DNA from: Corella eumyota
Taxonomy: Eukaryota; Chordata; Ascidiacea; Phlebobranchia; Corellidae
NCBI GenBank assembly: GCA_963082875.1
Contig: OY720099.1
Coordinates: 9,920,001-9,984,000, forward strand
Direction of reading: 5' to 3'
DNA length: 64,000 bases
Shown: positions 53,801 to 64,000 of the stretch, one piece after another
How the letters are laid out: each line of letters starts with the position of its first letter
Position numbering within the stretch: position 1 is the first letter of the stretch
Notes under the pieces: model-generated
Database searches by the model: none
The model's input: only the letters and a program-made list of their open reading frames with translations
What the model was told of the DNA's origin: nothing
Made by a program: the position numbers and the translations under genes

Positions 53801-56800
53801 GAATGGTGAGGATGGCGAGGATGGTGAAAATGGTGAATATGGTGAGAATGGTGAGGATGGTAAGATTGGTGTGGATAGTGGGATTGTTGAGGATGATGAG
53901 GATGATGAGGTTGTTGAGGATGATGAGGATGATGAGGATTATGAGGATGGTGAGGATGATTAAAATGCAGAAAATAGAGAGGATCAAAAAAATAGTAAGG
54001 ATGATAAAGATGGTGAGGGTGGTGAGGATGAGGAGGATGGAAAAAATAGTAAGGATTTTGAGAATGGTGAAGATGTTGAAAATAGTGAAGATAGTGTGGA
54101 TGGTGAGAATGCTGCAGATAATGAGGATGATGAGGATGATAAGGATGATAAGGATAATGAGGATGGTGAGGATAAAGAGGATAGAGAGGATGGGGGGGAT
54201 GGTGAGGCTGGGGAGAATGATGAGGATGATGAGAATAGTGAGGATGGTGAGGATGGTGAGAATGATGAGTATGGTGAAGATGGTGAGGATGGTATGGATG
54301 GTGAGGATGGTGAAGATGGTAAAGATGGTGAAGATGGTGAGGATTGTGAGAAAGGTGAGATTGGTGAGGATGGTGAGGATGGTAAGGATGGTGAGAATGG
54401 TGAGAATGGTGGGGATGTTGAAGATGGTGAGGATGGTGAGAATAGTGAAGATTGAGGGAATGTTGAGGATTATGAGGATAATGAGGATGTTGAGGATGAT
54501 AAGGATGATATGGATGGTGAGGATGAATAAGATGGAAAAAATGTAGAGGATCGAGAAATTATTGAGGATGGTGAGGATGTTGAGGATGATGAGGATGATA
54601 AGGATGATTAGGATTATGAGGATAATGAGAATGATGAGGTTTATGAGGATAATGAGGGAGATGAGGATGATGTGGATGGTGAGGATGGAAAAGATAGTGA
54701 GGATGGTGAGGATAGTGAAGATGGTGAGGATGATGAGGTTGATGAGGATGATGAGGATGATAAGGATGATGAGGATGGAGATGATGGAGAAGATGGAGAA
54801 AATGGAGAGGATGGTGAGGATGGAGAGGATACAGAGTATTGAGAGGATGGGAAGGATGAAGAGCATGGTGAGGATGGTGAGGATGGTGAGGATGGTGAGG
54901 ATGGTGAGGATGGTGGAGATGGTGAGGATGATTAGGATGATGAGAATAGTGAGGTTGGTAAGGATGGTGAGAATGGTGAGGATGGTGAGGATGGTGAGGA
55001 TAGTTAGAATAGTAAGGATGGTGAGGATGGTGAAGATGGTAAGAATGGTAAGGATGGTGAGGATGGTGAGAATGGTGAGGATAGTCGGAATGTTGAGAAT
55101 GATGAGGATGATGAGGATGTTAAAGATGATGAAGATAATGAGGATGATGAAGATGATGAGAATGATGAGGATGTTGAGGATGATGAGGATGATGAGGATG
55201 ATAAGGATTATGAGGATGATAAGGATGGTGAGGATAATTAAGATGGAGAAAATGGAGAGGATCAAGAAAATATTGAGGATGGTGAGGATGATGAGGATGA
55301 TGAGGATGATACGGATGATGAGGATGATGAGGGTGATAAGGATAATGAGGATGGTAAGAATGGTGAGGTTGGTGAGGATGGTGAGGATGGTGAGGATTGT
55401 GAGGATAATAAGGATGGTGATAAGGGTAAGGATGATGAGGATGTTGAAGATGATGAGGATGATGGGATGATGTAGATGATGAGGATGATGAGGATGATGA
55501 GGATGATGAGGATGATGAGGATAATGAGGATGGTGAGGCTGGTGAGGATGGTGAGGATGGTAAGAATTGTGAGTATGGTGAGGATGGTGAGGATGTTGAG
55601 GATGTTGAGGATGGTGGGGATGGTAAAAATGGTGAGGATAGTAAGGATGATGGGAATGGTGAGGATGATAAGGATGATAAGGATGATAAGGATGGCGAAG
55701 ATGGAAAGGATAGAGAGGATATTGGGGATAGAGAGGATGGAGAGGGTGTGGAGGATGGAGAGCATGGTGAGGATGGTTAGGATGGTGTGGATGGTGAGGA
55801 TGATGAGGATGATGAGAATGGTGAGAATGGTGAGAATGGTGAGTGTGGTGAGGATGGTGAGGATGGTGAGGATGGTGAGGATGACGAGGATAGTGAGGAT
55901 GGTGAAGATGGTGAGGGTGATGAAGATGGTAGGGATGGTGAGGATGGTGAAGATGGTGAGGATGGTGATAAATGTGAGAATGATGTGGATGATAAAAATG
56001 ATGAGGTTGATTAGGATGGTGAGAATGATAAGGATGATGAGAAGGATAAGGATGATGAAGACGGTGAGGATGGTGAGGATGTTAAGGATAGTGAGGATGT
56101 TAAAGTTGATAAGAATGATGAAGATGATGTGGATGATGAGGATGATGAGAATGATGAGGATGATGAGGAAAATAAGGGTAATGAGGATGATGAGGATGAT
56201 AGGGATGATGAGGATCTTGAGGATGGTGAGGTTTGTGTGGATGGTGAAGATGATGAAGTTGGTGAGGATGATGAGGATGGTGAGAATTGTGAAGATTGTG
56301 TGGATGGTGAGAATAATGAAGATGGTGATGAAGGTGAGGATGGTAAAGATGTTTAAGATGATGAGGATGATGTGGATGATGAGGATAATGAGGATGGTGA
56401 GGCTGGTGAGGATGGTGAGGATGGTAAGAATTGTGAGTATGGTGAGGATGGTGAGGATGTTGAGGATGGTGGGGATGGTGAAGATGGTGAGGATAGTAAG
56501 GATGATGGGAATGGTGAGGATGATGAGGATGATAAGGATGATGAGGATGGCGAAGATGGAAAGGATAGAGAGGATATTGGGAATAGAGAGGATGGAGAGA
56601 GTGTGGAGGATGGAGAGCATGGTGAGGATGGTGAGGATGGTGAGGATGGTGTAGATGGTGAGGATGATGAGGATGATGAGAATGGTGAGAATGGTGAGTA
56701 TGGTGAGGATGGTGAGGATGGTGAGGATGGTGAGAATGGTGAGGATGGTGAGGATGGTGAGGATGGTGAGGATGGTGAAGATAGTGAGGATGGTGAAGAT

Positions 56801-58370
56801 GGTGAGAATGATGAAGATGGTAGGGATGGTGAGGATGGTGAAGATGGTGAGGATGGTGAGGATGGTGATAAAGGTGAGAATGATGTGGATGAAGAAGATG
56901 ATGAGGTTGATTAGGATGGTGAGGATGATAAGGATGATGAGAATGATGAGGATGATAAAGACGGTGAAGATGGTGAGGATGTTAAGGATAGTGAGGATGT
57001 TAAAGTTGATGAGAAGGATGAAGATGATGTGGATGATGAGGATGATGAGAATGATGAGGATGATGAGGATAATAAGGGTAATGAGGATGATGAGGATGAT
57101 ACGGATGATTAGGATCGTTTGGATGGTGAGGTTTGTGAGGATGGTGAGGATGATAAAGTTGGTGAGGATGGTGAGGATGGTGAGAATTGTGAAGATTGTG
57201 TGGATGGTGAGAATAGTGAAGATGGTGATGAAGGTGAGGATGGTAAAGATGTTTAAGATGATGAGGATGATGTGGATGATGAGAATGATGAGGATGATGA
57301 GGATAATGAGGATGATGAGAATGATTAGAATGGTGAGGACGTTGAGGATGGCAAGGATGGTGAGGATGGTGGGGATGGTGAAGATGGTGAGGATGGTGAG
57401 AATGGTGAGCATGAAAAGAATGATGAGGATGGCGAAGATGGAGAGGATGGTGGTGATAGAGAGGATGAGAAGGATGGAGAGCATGGTGAAGATGGTGAGG
57501 ATGGTCAAGATGGTGAGGATGGTGAGGATGATGAGGATGATGAAAATGGTGAGGATTGTGAGGATGGTTAGAATAGTAAGGATCGTGAAGATGGTGAAGA
57601 TGGTAAGGATGGTTTGGATGGTGAGTATGGTGAGGATGGTGAGGATGTTGAAGACAATGAGGATGGTGAAGATGGTGAGGATGGTGAGGATGGTGAGGAT
57701 GGTGAATATGATGAGGATGATGAGAATGGTGAGATTGGTGAGGATGGTTAGAATAGTAAGGATGGTGTGGATGGTGAAGATGGTAAGGATGGTGAGGATA
57801 GTGAGGATGATGAGGATGATAAGAATGGTGAGAATGGTGAAGATGGTTAGAATAGTAAGGATGGGGTGGATGTTGAAGATAGTAAGGATGGTGAAGATGG
57901 TGAGGATGGTGAGGATTAAAAGGATGATGAGGATGGCAAAGATGGAGAGGATGGAGAGGATGGTAAGGATGGTGAGGATGGTGTAGATGGTGAAGATGGT
58001 GAGGATGGTGAGGATGATGAGGATGATGAGAATGGTGAGAATGGTGAGGATGGTTAGAATAGTAAGGATGGTGTGGATGGTGAAGATGGTAAGGATGGTG
58101 AGGATGGTGAGGATGGTGAGGATGGAAAAGATGGTGAGGATGGTGAAGATGGTGAGGATGGTGAGGATGGTGAGGATGGTGAGGATGTTAAGGATGGTGA
58201 AGATGGTGAAGATGGTGAGAGTGGTGAGGATAATGGGAATGTTGAGGATGATGAGGATGTTAAAGATGATGAAGATAATGAGGATGATGAGGATGATGAG
58301 GATGTTGAGGATGATGAGAATGATGAGGATGATATGGATGATGAGGATGATGAGGATGGTGAGGATAAAT
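44821..58370 (+). repeat. B-type higher-order units
   Basis: Units are delimited by an A-rich island, GATGGAGAAAATGGAGAAG followed by ATCAAGAAAATATTGAGG. It occurs near 44,821, 46,018, 48,384, 49,240, 50,600, 51,510, 53,353, 54,525 (diverged) and 55,234. A second form, TTAAAATGGAGAAAATAGAG, occurs near 46,644, 50,297, 52,673 (variant) and 53,959 (variant). Another landmark, GAGAGGATATTGGGGATAGA or a close variant, lies near 45,695, 48,893, 51,071, 55,713 and 56,569. Island spacing is irregular (about 0.7-3.1 kb). Each island supplies TAA stops to the Asp-Glu-Gly frame. No gene is visible. Confidence 0.8.
44963..45375 (+). repeat. Long-range duplicated block, copy 1
   Basis: I could find no difference between this 413-bp stretch and 60,441-60,853 when reading both (offset 15,478 bp). 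It runs from AGAATGGTAAGAATGGTGAG through GGGGAATTTGAGAATGG and GATGGCGGGGATGGAGAGG to GAGGTTGGT. Flanking units differ, so the match is a sharply bounded block. Confidence 0.85.
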
Positions 58371-61034
58371 AAGATGGAGAAAATGGAGAAGATCAAGAAA
58401 ATATTGAGGATGGTGAGGATGATGAGGATGATGAGGATGATAAGGATGATGAGAATGATGAGGGTGATAAGGATAATGAGGATGGTGAGGATGTTGAGGT
58501 TGGTGAGGATGGTGAGGATGGTGAGGATTGTGAGGATAATAAGGATGGTGATAAGTGTAAGGATGGTGAGGATGTTGAAGATGATGAGGATGATGGGGAT
58601 GATGTGGATGATGTGGATTATGAGGATGATGAGGATGATGAGGATGATGAGGATGATGAGGATGATGAGGATGATGAGGATGATGAGGATGGTGAGGCTG
58701 GTGAGGATGGTGAGGATGATAAGAATGGTGAGTATGGTGAGGATGGTGAGGATGGTGAGGATGGTGAAAATAGTGAAGATAGTGAGGATAGTAAGGATGA
58801 TGAGGATGGCGAAGATGGAAAGGAGAGAGAGGATATTGGGGATAGAAAAGATGGAGAGGATGTGGAGGATGGAGAGCATGGTGAGGATGGTGTGGATGAT
58901 GAAAATGGTGAGAATGGTGAGTATGGTGAGAATAGTAAGGATGGTGAGGATGGTGAAGATAGTAGGGATGGTGAGGATGGTGAGGATGGTGAGGATAGTG
59001 AGGATGGTGAGGATGGTGAAGATGGTGAGGATGGTTTAAATGGTAAGAATGGTGAGGATAGTGGGAATGTTGAGGATTATGGTGATGATGAGGATGTTGA
59101 GAATGATGAGGATGATGAGGATGATAAAGATGATGAGGATGATGAGGATGATGAGGATGGTGAAGATAATTAAGATGGAGAAAATAAAGAAGATCAAGAA
59201 AATATTGAGGATGGTGAGAATGATGAGGATGATGAGGATGATGAGGATGATGAGAATGATGAGGATGGTGAAGACGGTGAGGATGGTGAGGATGGTAAAA
59301 ATGGTGAGTATGGTGAAGATGGTGAGGATAGTGAGGATGGTGGGGAAATTGAGGATAGTGAGGATGGTGAGGATGTTGAGAATGATGAGGATGATAAGGA
59401 TGATGAGGATGATAAGGATGATGAAGATGGCGAGGATGGGGAGGATGGTGGGGATGAAGAGGATAAAGAAGATGTGGAGGATGGAGAGCATGGTGAGCAT
59501 GGTGAAGATGGTGAGGATGGTGAGGATTGTAAGAATGATGATGATGATGAAAATAGTGAGAATGGTGAGGATGGTGAGAATAGTAAGGATGGCGAGGATG
59601 GTAAGGATGATGAGGATGATGAGGGTGATAAGGATAATGAGGATGGTGAAGATGGTGAGGATGGTGAGGATGGTGAGGTTGGTGAGGATGGTGAAGATGG
59701 TGAGGATTGTGAGGATAATAAGGATGGTGATAAGTGTAAGGATGGTGAGGATGTTGAAGATGATGAGGATGATGGGGATGATGTGGATGATGAGGATGAT
59801 GAGGATGATGAGGATAATGAGGATGATGAGGATGATGAGGATGGTGAGGCTGGTGAGGCTGGTGAGGATGGTAAGGATGGTAAGAATGGTGAATATGGTG
59901 AGGATGGTGAGGATGGTGGGGATGGTGAAGATGGTGAGGAAAGTAAGGATGATGGGAATGGTGAAGATGGTGAGGATGGCGAAGATGGAATGGATAGAGA
60001 GGATATTGGAGATAGAGAAAATGGAAAGGATGTGGAGGATGGAGAGCATGGTGTGGATGGTGGGGATGGTGTGGATGATGAGAATGGTGAGAATGGTGAT
60101 TAGGGTGAGAATAGTAAGGATGGTGAAGATGGTGAAGATGGTAGGGATGGTGAGGATGGTGAGGATGGTGAGGATGGTGTGGATGGTGAGGATGGTGAGG
60201 ATGGTGGAGATGGTGAGGATGGTTTGGATGGCAAGAATGGTGAGGATAGTGGGAATGTTGAGGATTATGGGGATGATGAGGATGTTGAGAATGATGAGGA
60301 TGATGAGGAATATGAGGATGGTGAAGATAATTAAGATGGAGAAAATGGAGAAGATCAAGAAAATATTGAGGATGGTGAGAATGGTGAAGATGATGAGGAT
60401 GATGAGGATGATGAGGATGGTGAAGACGGTGAGGATGGTGAGAATGGTAAGAATGGTGAGTATGGTGAAGATGGTAAGGATGGTGAGGATGGTGGGGAAT
60501 TTGAGAATGGTGAGGTTAGTGAGCATAGTGAGGATGTTGAGAATGATGAGGATGATAAGGATGATGAGGAGGATAAAGATGATGAGGATGGCGGGGATGG
60601 AGAGGATGGTGGGGATTGAGAGGATGAAGAGGATGTGGAGGATGGAGAGCATGGTGAGCATGGTGAAGATGGTGAGGATGGTGAGGATGGTGAGGATGAT
60701 GAGGATGTTGAGGATGATGAGAATGATGATGATGATAAGAATAGTGAGAATGGTGAGGATGGTGAGAATAGTAAGGATGGCGAGGATGGTAAGGATGATG
60801 AGGATGATGAGGATGATAAGGATAATGAGGATGGTGAGGATGGTGAGGTTGGTGAAGATGGTGAGTATGGTGAGGATTGTGAGGATAATAAGGATGGTGA
60901 TAAGTGTAAGGATGGTAAGGATATTGAAGATGATGAGGATGATGGGGATGATGTGGATGATGAGGATGATGAGGATGATGAGGATGATGAGGATGATAAG
61001 GATGATGAGGATGATGAGGATGGTGAGGATAAAT
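58371..61034 (+). repeat. Copy 1 of a tandem duplication of about 2,664 bp
   Basis: Starting at the A-rich island AAGATGGAGAAAATGGAGAA (58,371), the whole segment is repeated immediately downstream. The islands at 59,172 and 60,331 have partners at 61,836 and 63,007. The offset drifts from 2,664 to 2,674 because copy 2 gained one base (GGGTTGATAAGG near 61,127) and one nonamer. Identity is very high by eye. Confidence 0.9.
60441..60853 (+). repeat. Long-range duplicated block, copy 2
   Basis: This is the partner of 44,963-45,375, embedded in copy 1 of the 2,664-bp duplication. After it the sequence continues GAAGATGGTGAGTATGG, where the 45-kb copy has AAGGTTGGTGAGGATGG. Confidence 0.85.
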
Positions 61035-63695
61035 AAGATGGAGAAAATGGAGAAGATCAAGAAAATATTGAGGATGGTGAGGATGATGAGGATGATGAGG
61101 ATGATAAGGATGATGAGAATGATGAGGGTTGATAAGGATAATGAGGATGGTGAGGATGTTGAGGTTGGTGAGGATGGTGAGGATGGTGAGGATTGTGAGG
61201 ATAATAAGGATGGTGATAAGTGTAAGGATGGTGAGGATGTTGAAGATGATGAGGATGATGGGGATGATGTGGATGATGTGGATTATGAGGATGATGAGGA
61301 TGATGAGGATGATGAGGATGATGAGGATGATGAGGATGATGAGGATGGTGAGGCTGGTTAGGATGGTGAGGATGATAAGAATGGTAAGTATGGTGAGGAT
61401 GGTGAGGATGGTGAGGATGGTGAGGATGGTGAAAATAGTGAAGATAGTGAGGATAGTAAGGATGATGAGGATGGCGAAGATGGAAAGGAGAGAGAGGATA
61501 TTGGGGATAGAAAAGATGGAGAGGATGTGGAGGATGGAGAGCATGGTGAGGATGGTGTGGATGATGAAAATGGTGAGAATGGTGAGTATGGTGAGAATAG
61601 TAAGGATGGTGAGGATGGTGAAGATAGTAGGGATGGTGAGGATGGTGAGGATGGTGAGGATAGTGAGGATGGTGAGGATGGTGAAGATGGTGAGGATGGT
61701 TTAAATGGTAAGAATGGTGAGGATAGTGGGAATGTTGAGGATTATGGTGATGATGAGGATGTTGAGAATGATGAGGATGATGAGGATGATAAAGATGATG
61801 AGGATGATGAGGATGATGAGGATGGTGAAGATAATTAAGATGGAGAAAATAAAGAAGATCAAGAAAATATTGAGGATGGTGAGAATGATGAGGATGATGA
61901 GGATGATGAGGATGATGAGAATGATGAGGATGGTGAAGACGGTGAAGATGGTGAGGATGGTAAAAATGGTGAGTATGGTGAAGATGGTGAGGATAGTGAG
62001 GATGGTGGGGAAATTGAGGATAGTGAGGATAGTGAGGATGGTGAGGATGTTGAGAATGATGAGGATGATAAGGATGATGAGGATGATAAGGATGATGAAG
62101 ATGGCGAGGATGGAGAGGATGGTGGGGATGAAGAGGATAAAGAAGATGTGGAGGATGGAGAGCATGGTGAGCATGGTGAAGATGGTGAGGATGGTGAGGA
62201 TTGTAAGAATGATGATGATGATGAAAATAGTGAGAATGGTGAGGATGGTGAGAATAGTAAGGATGGCGAGGATGGTAAGGATGATGAGGATGATGAGGGT
62301 GATAAGGATAATGAGGATGGTGAAGATGGTGAGGATGGTGAGGATGGTGAGGTTGGTGAGGATGGTGAAGATGGTGAGGATTGTGAGGATAATAAGGATG
62401 GTGATAAGTGTAAGGATGGTGAGGATGTTGAAGATGATGAGGATGATGGGGATGATGTGGATGATGAGGATGATGAGGATGATGAGGATAATGAGGATGA
62501 TGAGGATGATGAGGATGGTGAGGCTGGTGAGGATGGTAAGGATGGTAAGAATGGTGAATATGGTGAGGATGGTGAGGATGGTGGGGATGGTGAAGATGGT
62601 GAGGAAAGTAAGGATGATGGGAATGGTGAGGATGGTGAGGATGGCGAAGATGGAATGGATAGAGAGGATATTGGAGATAGAGAAAATGGAGAGGATGTGG
62701 AGGATGGAGAGCATGGTGAGGATGGTGGGGATGGTGTGGATGATGAGAATGGTGAGAATGGTGATTAGGGTGAGAATAGTAAGGATGGTGAAGATGGTGA
62801 AGATGGTAGGGATGGTGAGGATGGTGAGGATGGTGAGGATGGTGAGGATGGTGTGGATGGTGAGGATGGTGAGGATGGTGGAGATGGTGAGGATGGTTTG
62901 GATGGCAAGAATGGTGAGGATAGTGGGAATGTTGAGGATTATGGGGATGATGAGGATGTTGAGAATGATGAGGATGATGAGGAATATGAGGATGGTGAAG
63001 ATAATTAAGATGGAGAAAATGGAGAAGATCAAGAAAATATTGAGGATGGTGAGAATGGTGAAGATGATGAGGATGATGAGGATGATGAGGATGGTGAAGA
63101 CGGTGAGGATGGTGAGAATGGTAAGAATGGTGAGTATGGTGAAGATGGTAAGGATGGTGAGGACGGTGGGGAATTTGAGAATGGTGAGGTTAGTGAGCAT
63201 AGTGAGGATGTTGAGAATGATGAGGATGATAAGGATGATGAGGAGGATAAAGATGATGAGGTTGGCGGGGATGGAGAGGATGGTGGGGATTGAGAGGATG
63301 AAGAGGATGTGGAGGATGGAGAGCATGGTGAGCATGGTGAAGATGGTGAGGATGGTGAGGATGGTGAGGATGATGAGGATGTTGAGGATGATGAGAATGA
63401 TGATGATGATAAGAATAGTGAGAATGGTGAGGATGGTGAGAATAGTAAGGATGGCGAGGATGGTAAGGATGATGAGGATGATGAGGATGATAAGGATAAT
63501 GAGGATGGTGAGGATGGTGAGGTTGGTGAAGATGGTGAGTATGGTGAGGATTGTGAGGATAATAAGGATGGTGATAAGTGTAAGGATGGTAAGGATGTTG
63601 AAGATGATGAGGATGATGGGGATGATGTGGATGATGAGGATGATGAGGATGATGAGGATGATGAGGATGATGAGGATGATAAGGATGATGAGGAT
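61035..63695 (+). repeat. Copy 2 of the tandem duplication of about 2,664 bp
   Basis: This is the head-to-tail partner of 58,371-61,034. The match ends near 63,695, where GATGGCGAGGATGAAGAGG replaces the GATGATGAGGATGGTGAGG that closes copy 1. The single-base insertion near 61,127 interrupts the reading frames of copy 1 without other consequence, as expected for non-coding satellite. Confidence 0.9.
63115..63527 (+). repeat. Long-range duplicated block, copy 3
   Basis: This is the third copy, 2,674 bp downstream of copy 2. It carries two private changes that I noticed, GAGGACGGTGGGG and GAGGTTGGCGGGG. Copies 1 and 2 are therefore more alike than copies 2 and 3, although copies 2 and 3 are neighbours. 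Confidence 0.8.
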
Positions 63696-64000
63696 GGCGA
63701 GGATGAAGAGGATGGTGGGGATGGAAAGAATGAAGAGGATGTGGAGGATGGAGAGCATGGTGAGCATGGTGAAGATGGTGAGGATGGTGAGGATGGTGAG
63801 GATGGTGAGGATGGTGAGAATGATGATGATGATGAGAATAGTAAGAATGGTGAAGATGGTGAGAATAGTAAGGATGGCGAGGATGGTGAGGATGGTAAGG
63901 ATGGTGAGGATGGCGAGGATGGTGAAAATGGTGAGGATGGTGGGAATGGTGAGGATGGTGAGATTGGTGTGGATAGTGGGATTGTTGAGGATGATGAGGA
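63696..64000 (+). repeat. B-type units running off the right edge
   Basis: Ordinary B-type nonamers continue, including GAGCATGGTGAGCATGG and GATAGTGGGATTGTTGAGG. The latter also occurs near 46,550, 50,205, 52,582 and 53,877. The array does not end inside the window, and nothing else is visible here. Confidence 0.8.

Larger units (their letters stand above)
32861..64000 (+). repeat. Right arm: the same 9-bp satellite in opposite orientation
   Basis: From here the + strand carries GGATGATGA and GGATGGTGA units, and C is almost absent apart from recurrent sites such as GACGGTG, GATGGCGAGG and GAGCATGG. The unit is the reverse complement of the left-arm unit. The first 10 kb shares diagnostic variants with the left arm, and the last 20 kb carries a different variant family. 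I found no return to the C-rich orientation anywhere in this arm. The array runs off the end of the window. No gene, RNA or mobile element is visible. Confidence 0.97.

Noticed and set aside
44821-63045. A-rich islands as remnants of a mobile element or a promoter
   Set aside because: They are about 40 bp, still readable as variant nonamers (Asp-Gly-Glu-Asn in one frame), and lack terminal repeats or target-site duplications.
1-64000. CRISPR array
   Set aside because: Repeats are 9 bp and contiguous with no unique spacers, no leader and no cas genes.
1-64000. Telomeric repeat array
   Set aside because: No TTAGGG, TTTAGGG, TTAGG or TTAGGC runs were seen. The GGATGA/GGATGG units do not match a telomere repeat that I know.
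1-64000. tRNA, rRNA or other structured RNA genes
   Set aside because: The near absence of one base per strand leaves no possibility of the required stems, apart from the inverted cassettes described.

Overview
The whole 64 kb window is one uninterrupted, degenerate 9-bp tandem repeat. I find no protein-coding gene, RNA gene, transposon or unique sequence in it. The unit reads GGATGATGA or GGATGGTGA on the G-rich strand (TCATCATCC or TCACCATCC on the other). Individual units carry substitutions and small indels. An array of this length running off both ends of the window, with layered higher-order repeats, points to a eukaryotic satellite or giant minisatellite block, for example heterochromatic or subtelomeric. 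The sequence gives no basis for naming a species.

Layout. From 1 to about 32,860 the C-rich version of the unit is on the + strand. At about 32,860 the orientation flips in a single step, and from there to 64,000 the G-rich version is on the + strand. Each arm is a mosaic of higher-order units marked by diagnostic variants. The left arm holds an A-type family with an embedded C-type block (about 3.0-5.1 kb). It also holds two clean two-copy tandem duplications, with period 2,246 bp (about 11.83-16.32 kb) and period 4,830 bp (about 15.52-25.18 kb). The right arm starts with A- and C-type sequence in opposite orientation (32.9-43.4 kb). It then changes to a B-type family with its own landmarks (43.4-64 kb), ending in a third two-copy duplication of about 2,664-2,674 bp (58.37-63.69 kb).

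The most distinctive structure is a short opposite-orientation cassette that I find nine times in the left arm and not at all in the right arm. In each case a stretch of at least 20 bp is an inverted copy of sequence just upstream. The spacer is 49 bp in seven copies, 48 bp in one and 67 bp in one. The cassette ends on a palindromic core centred on GATATC. This looks like one template-switch event that was later multiplied by higher-order amplification.

The very long open frames in the window come from repeat composition. Five of the six frames of the nonamer contain no stop codon, and the commonest codons of the longest frames (ATC, CTC, ACC) are not one substitution from a stop. The frames also drift between Ile-Leu-Thr, Ser-Pro and His-Pro translations, which is not expected of a maintained gene. 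I therefore annotate no CDS. Boundaries given with 'about' were placed by eye and may be off by tens of bases.
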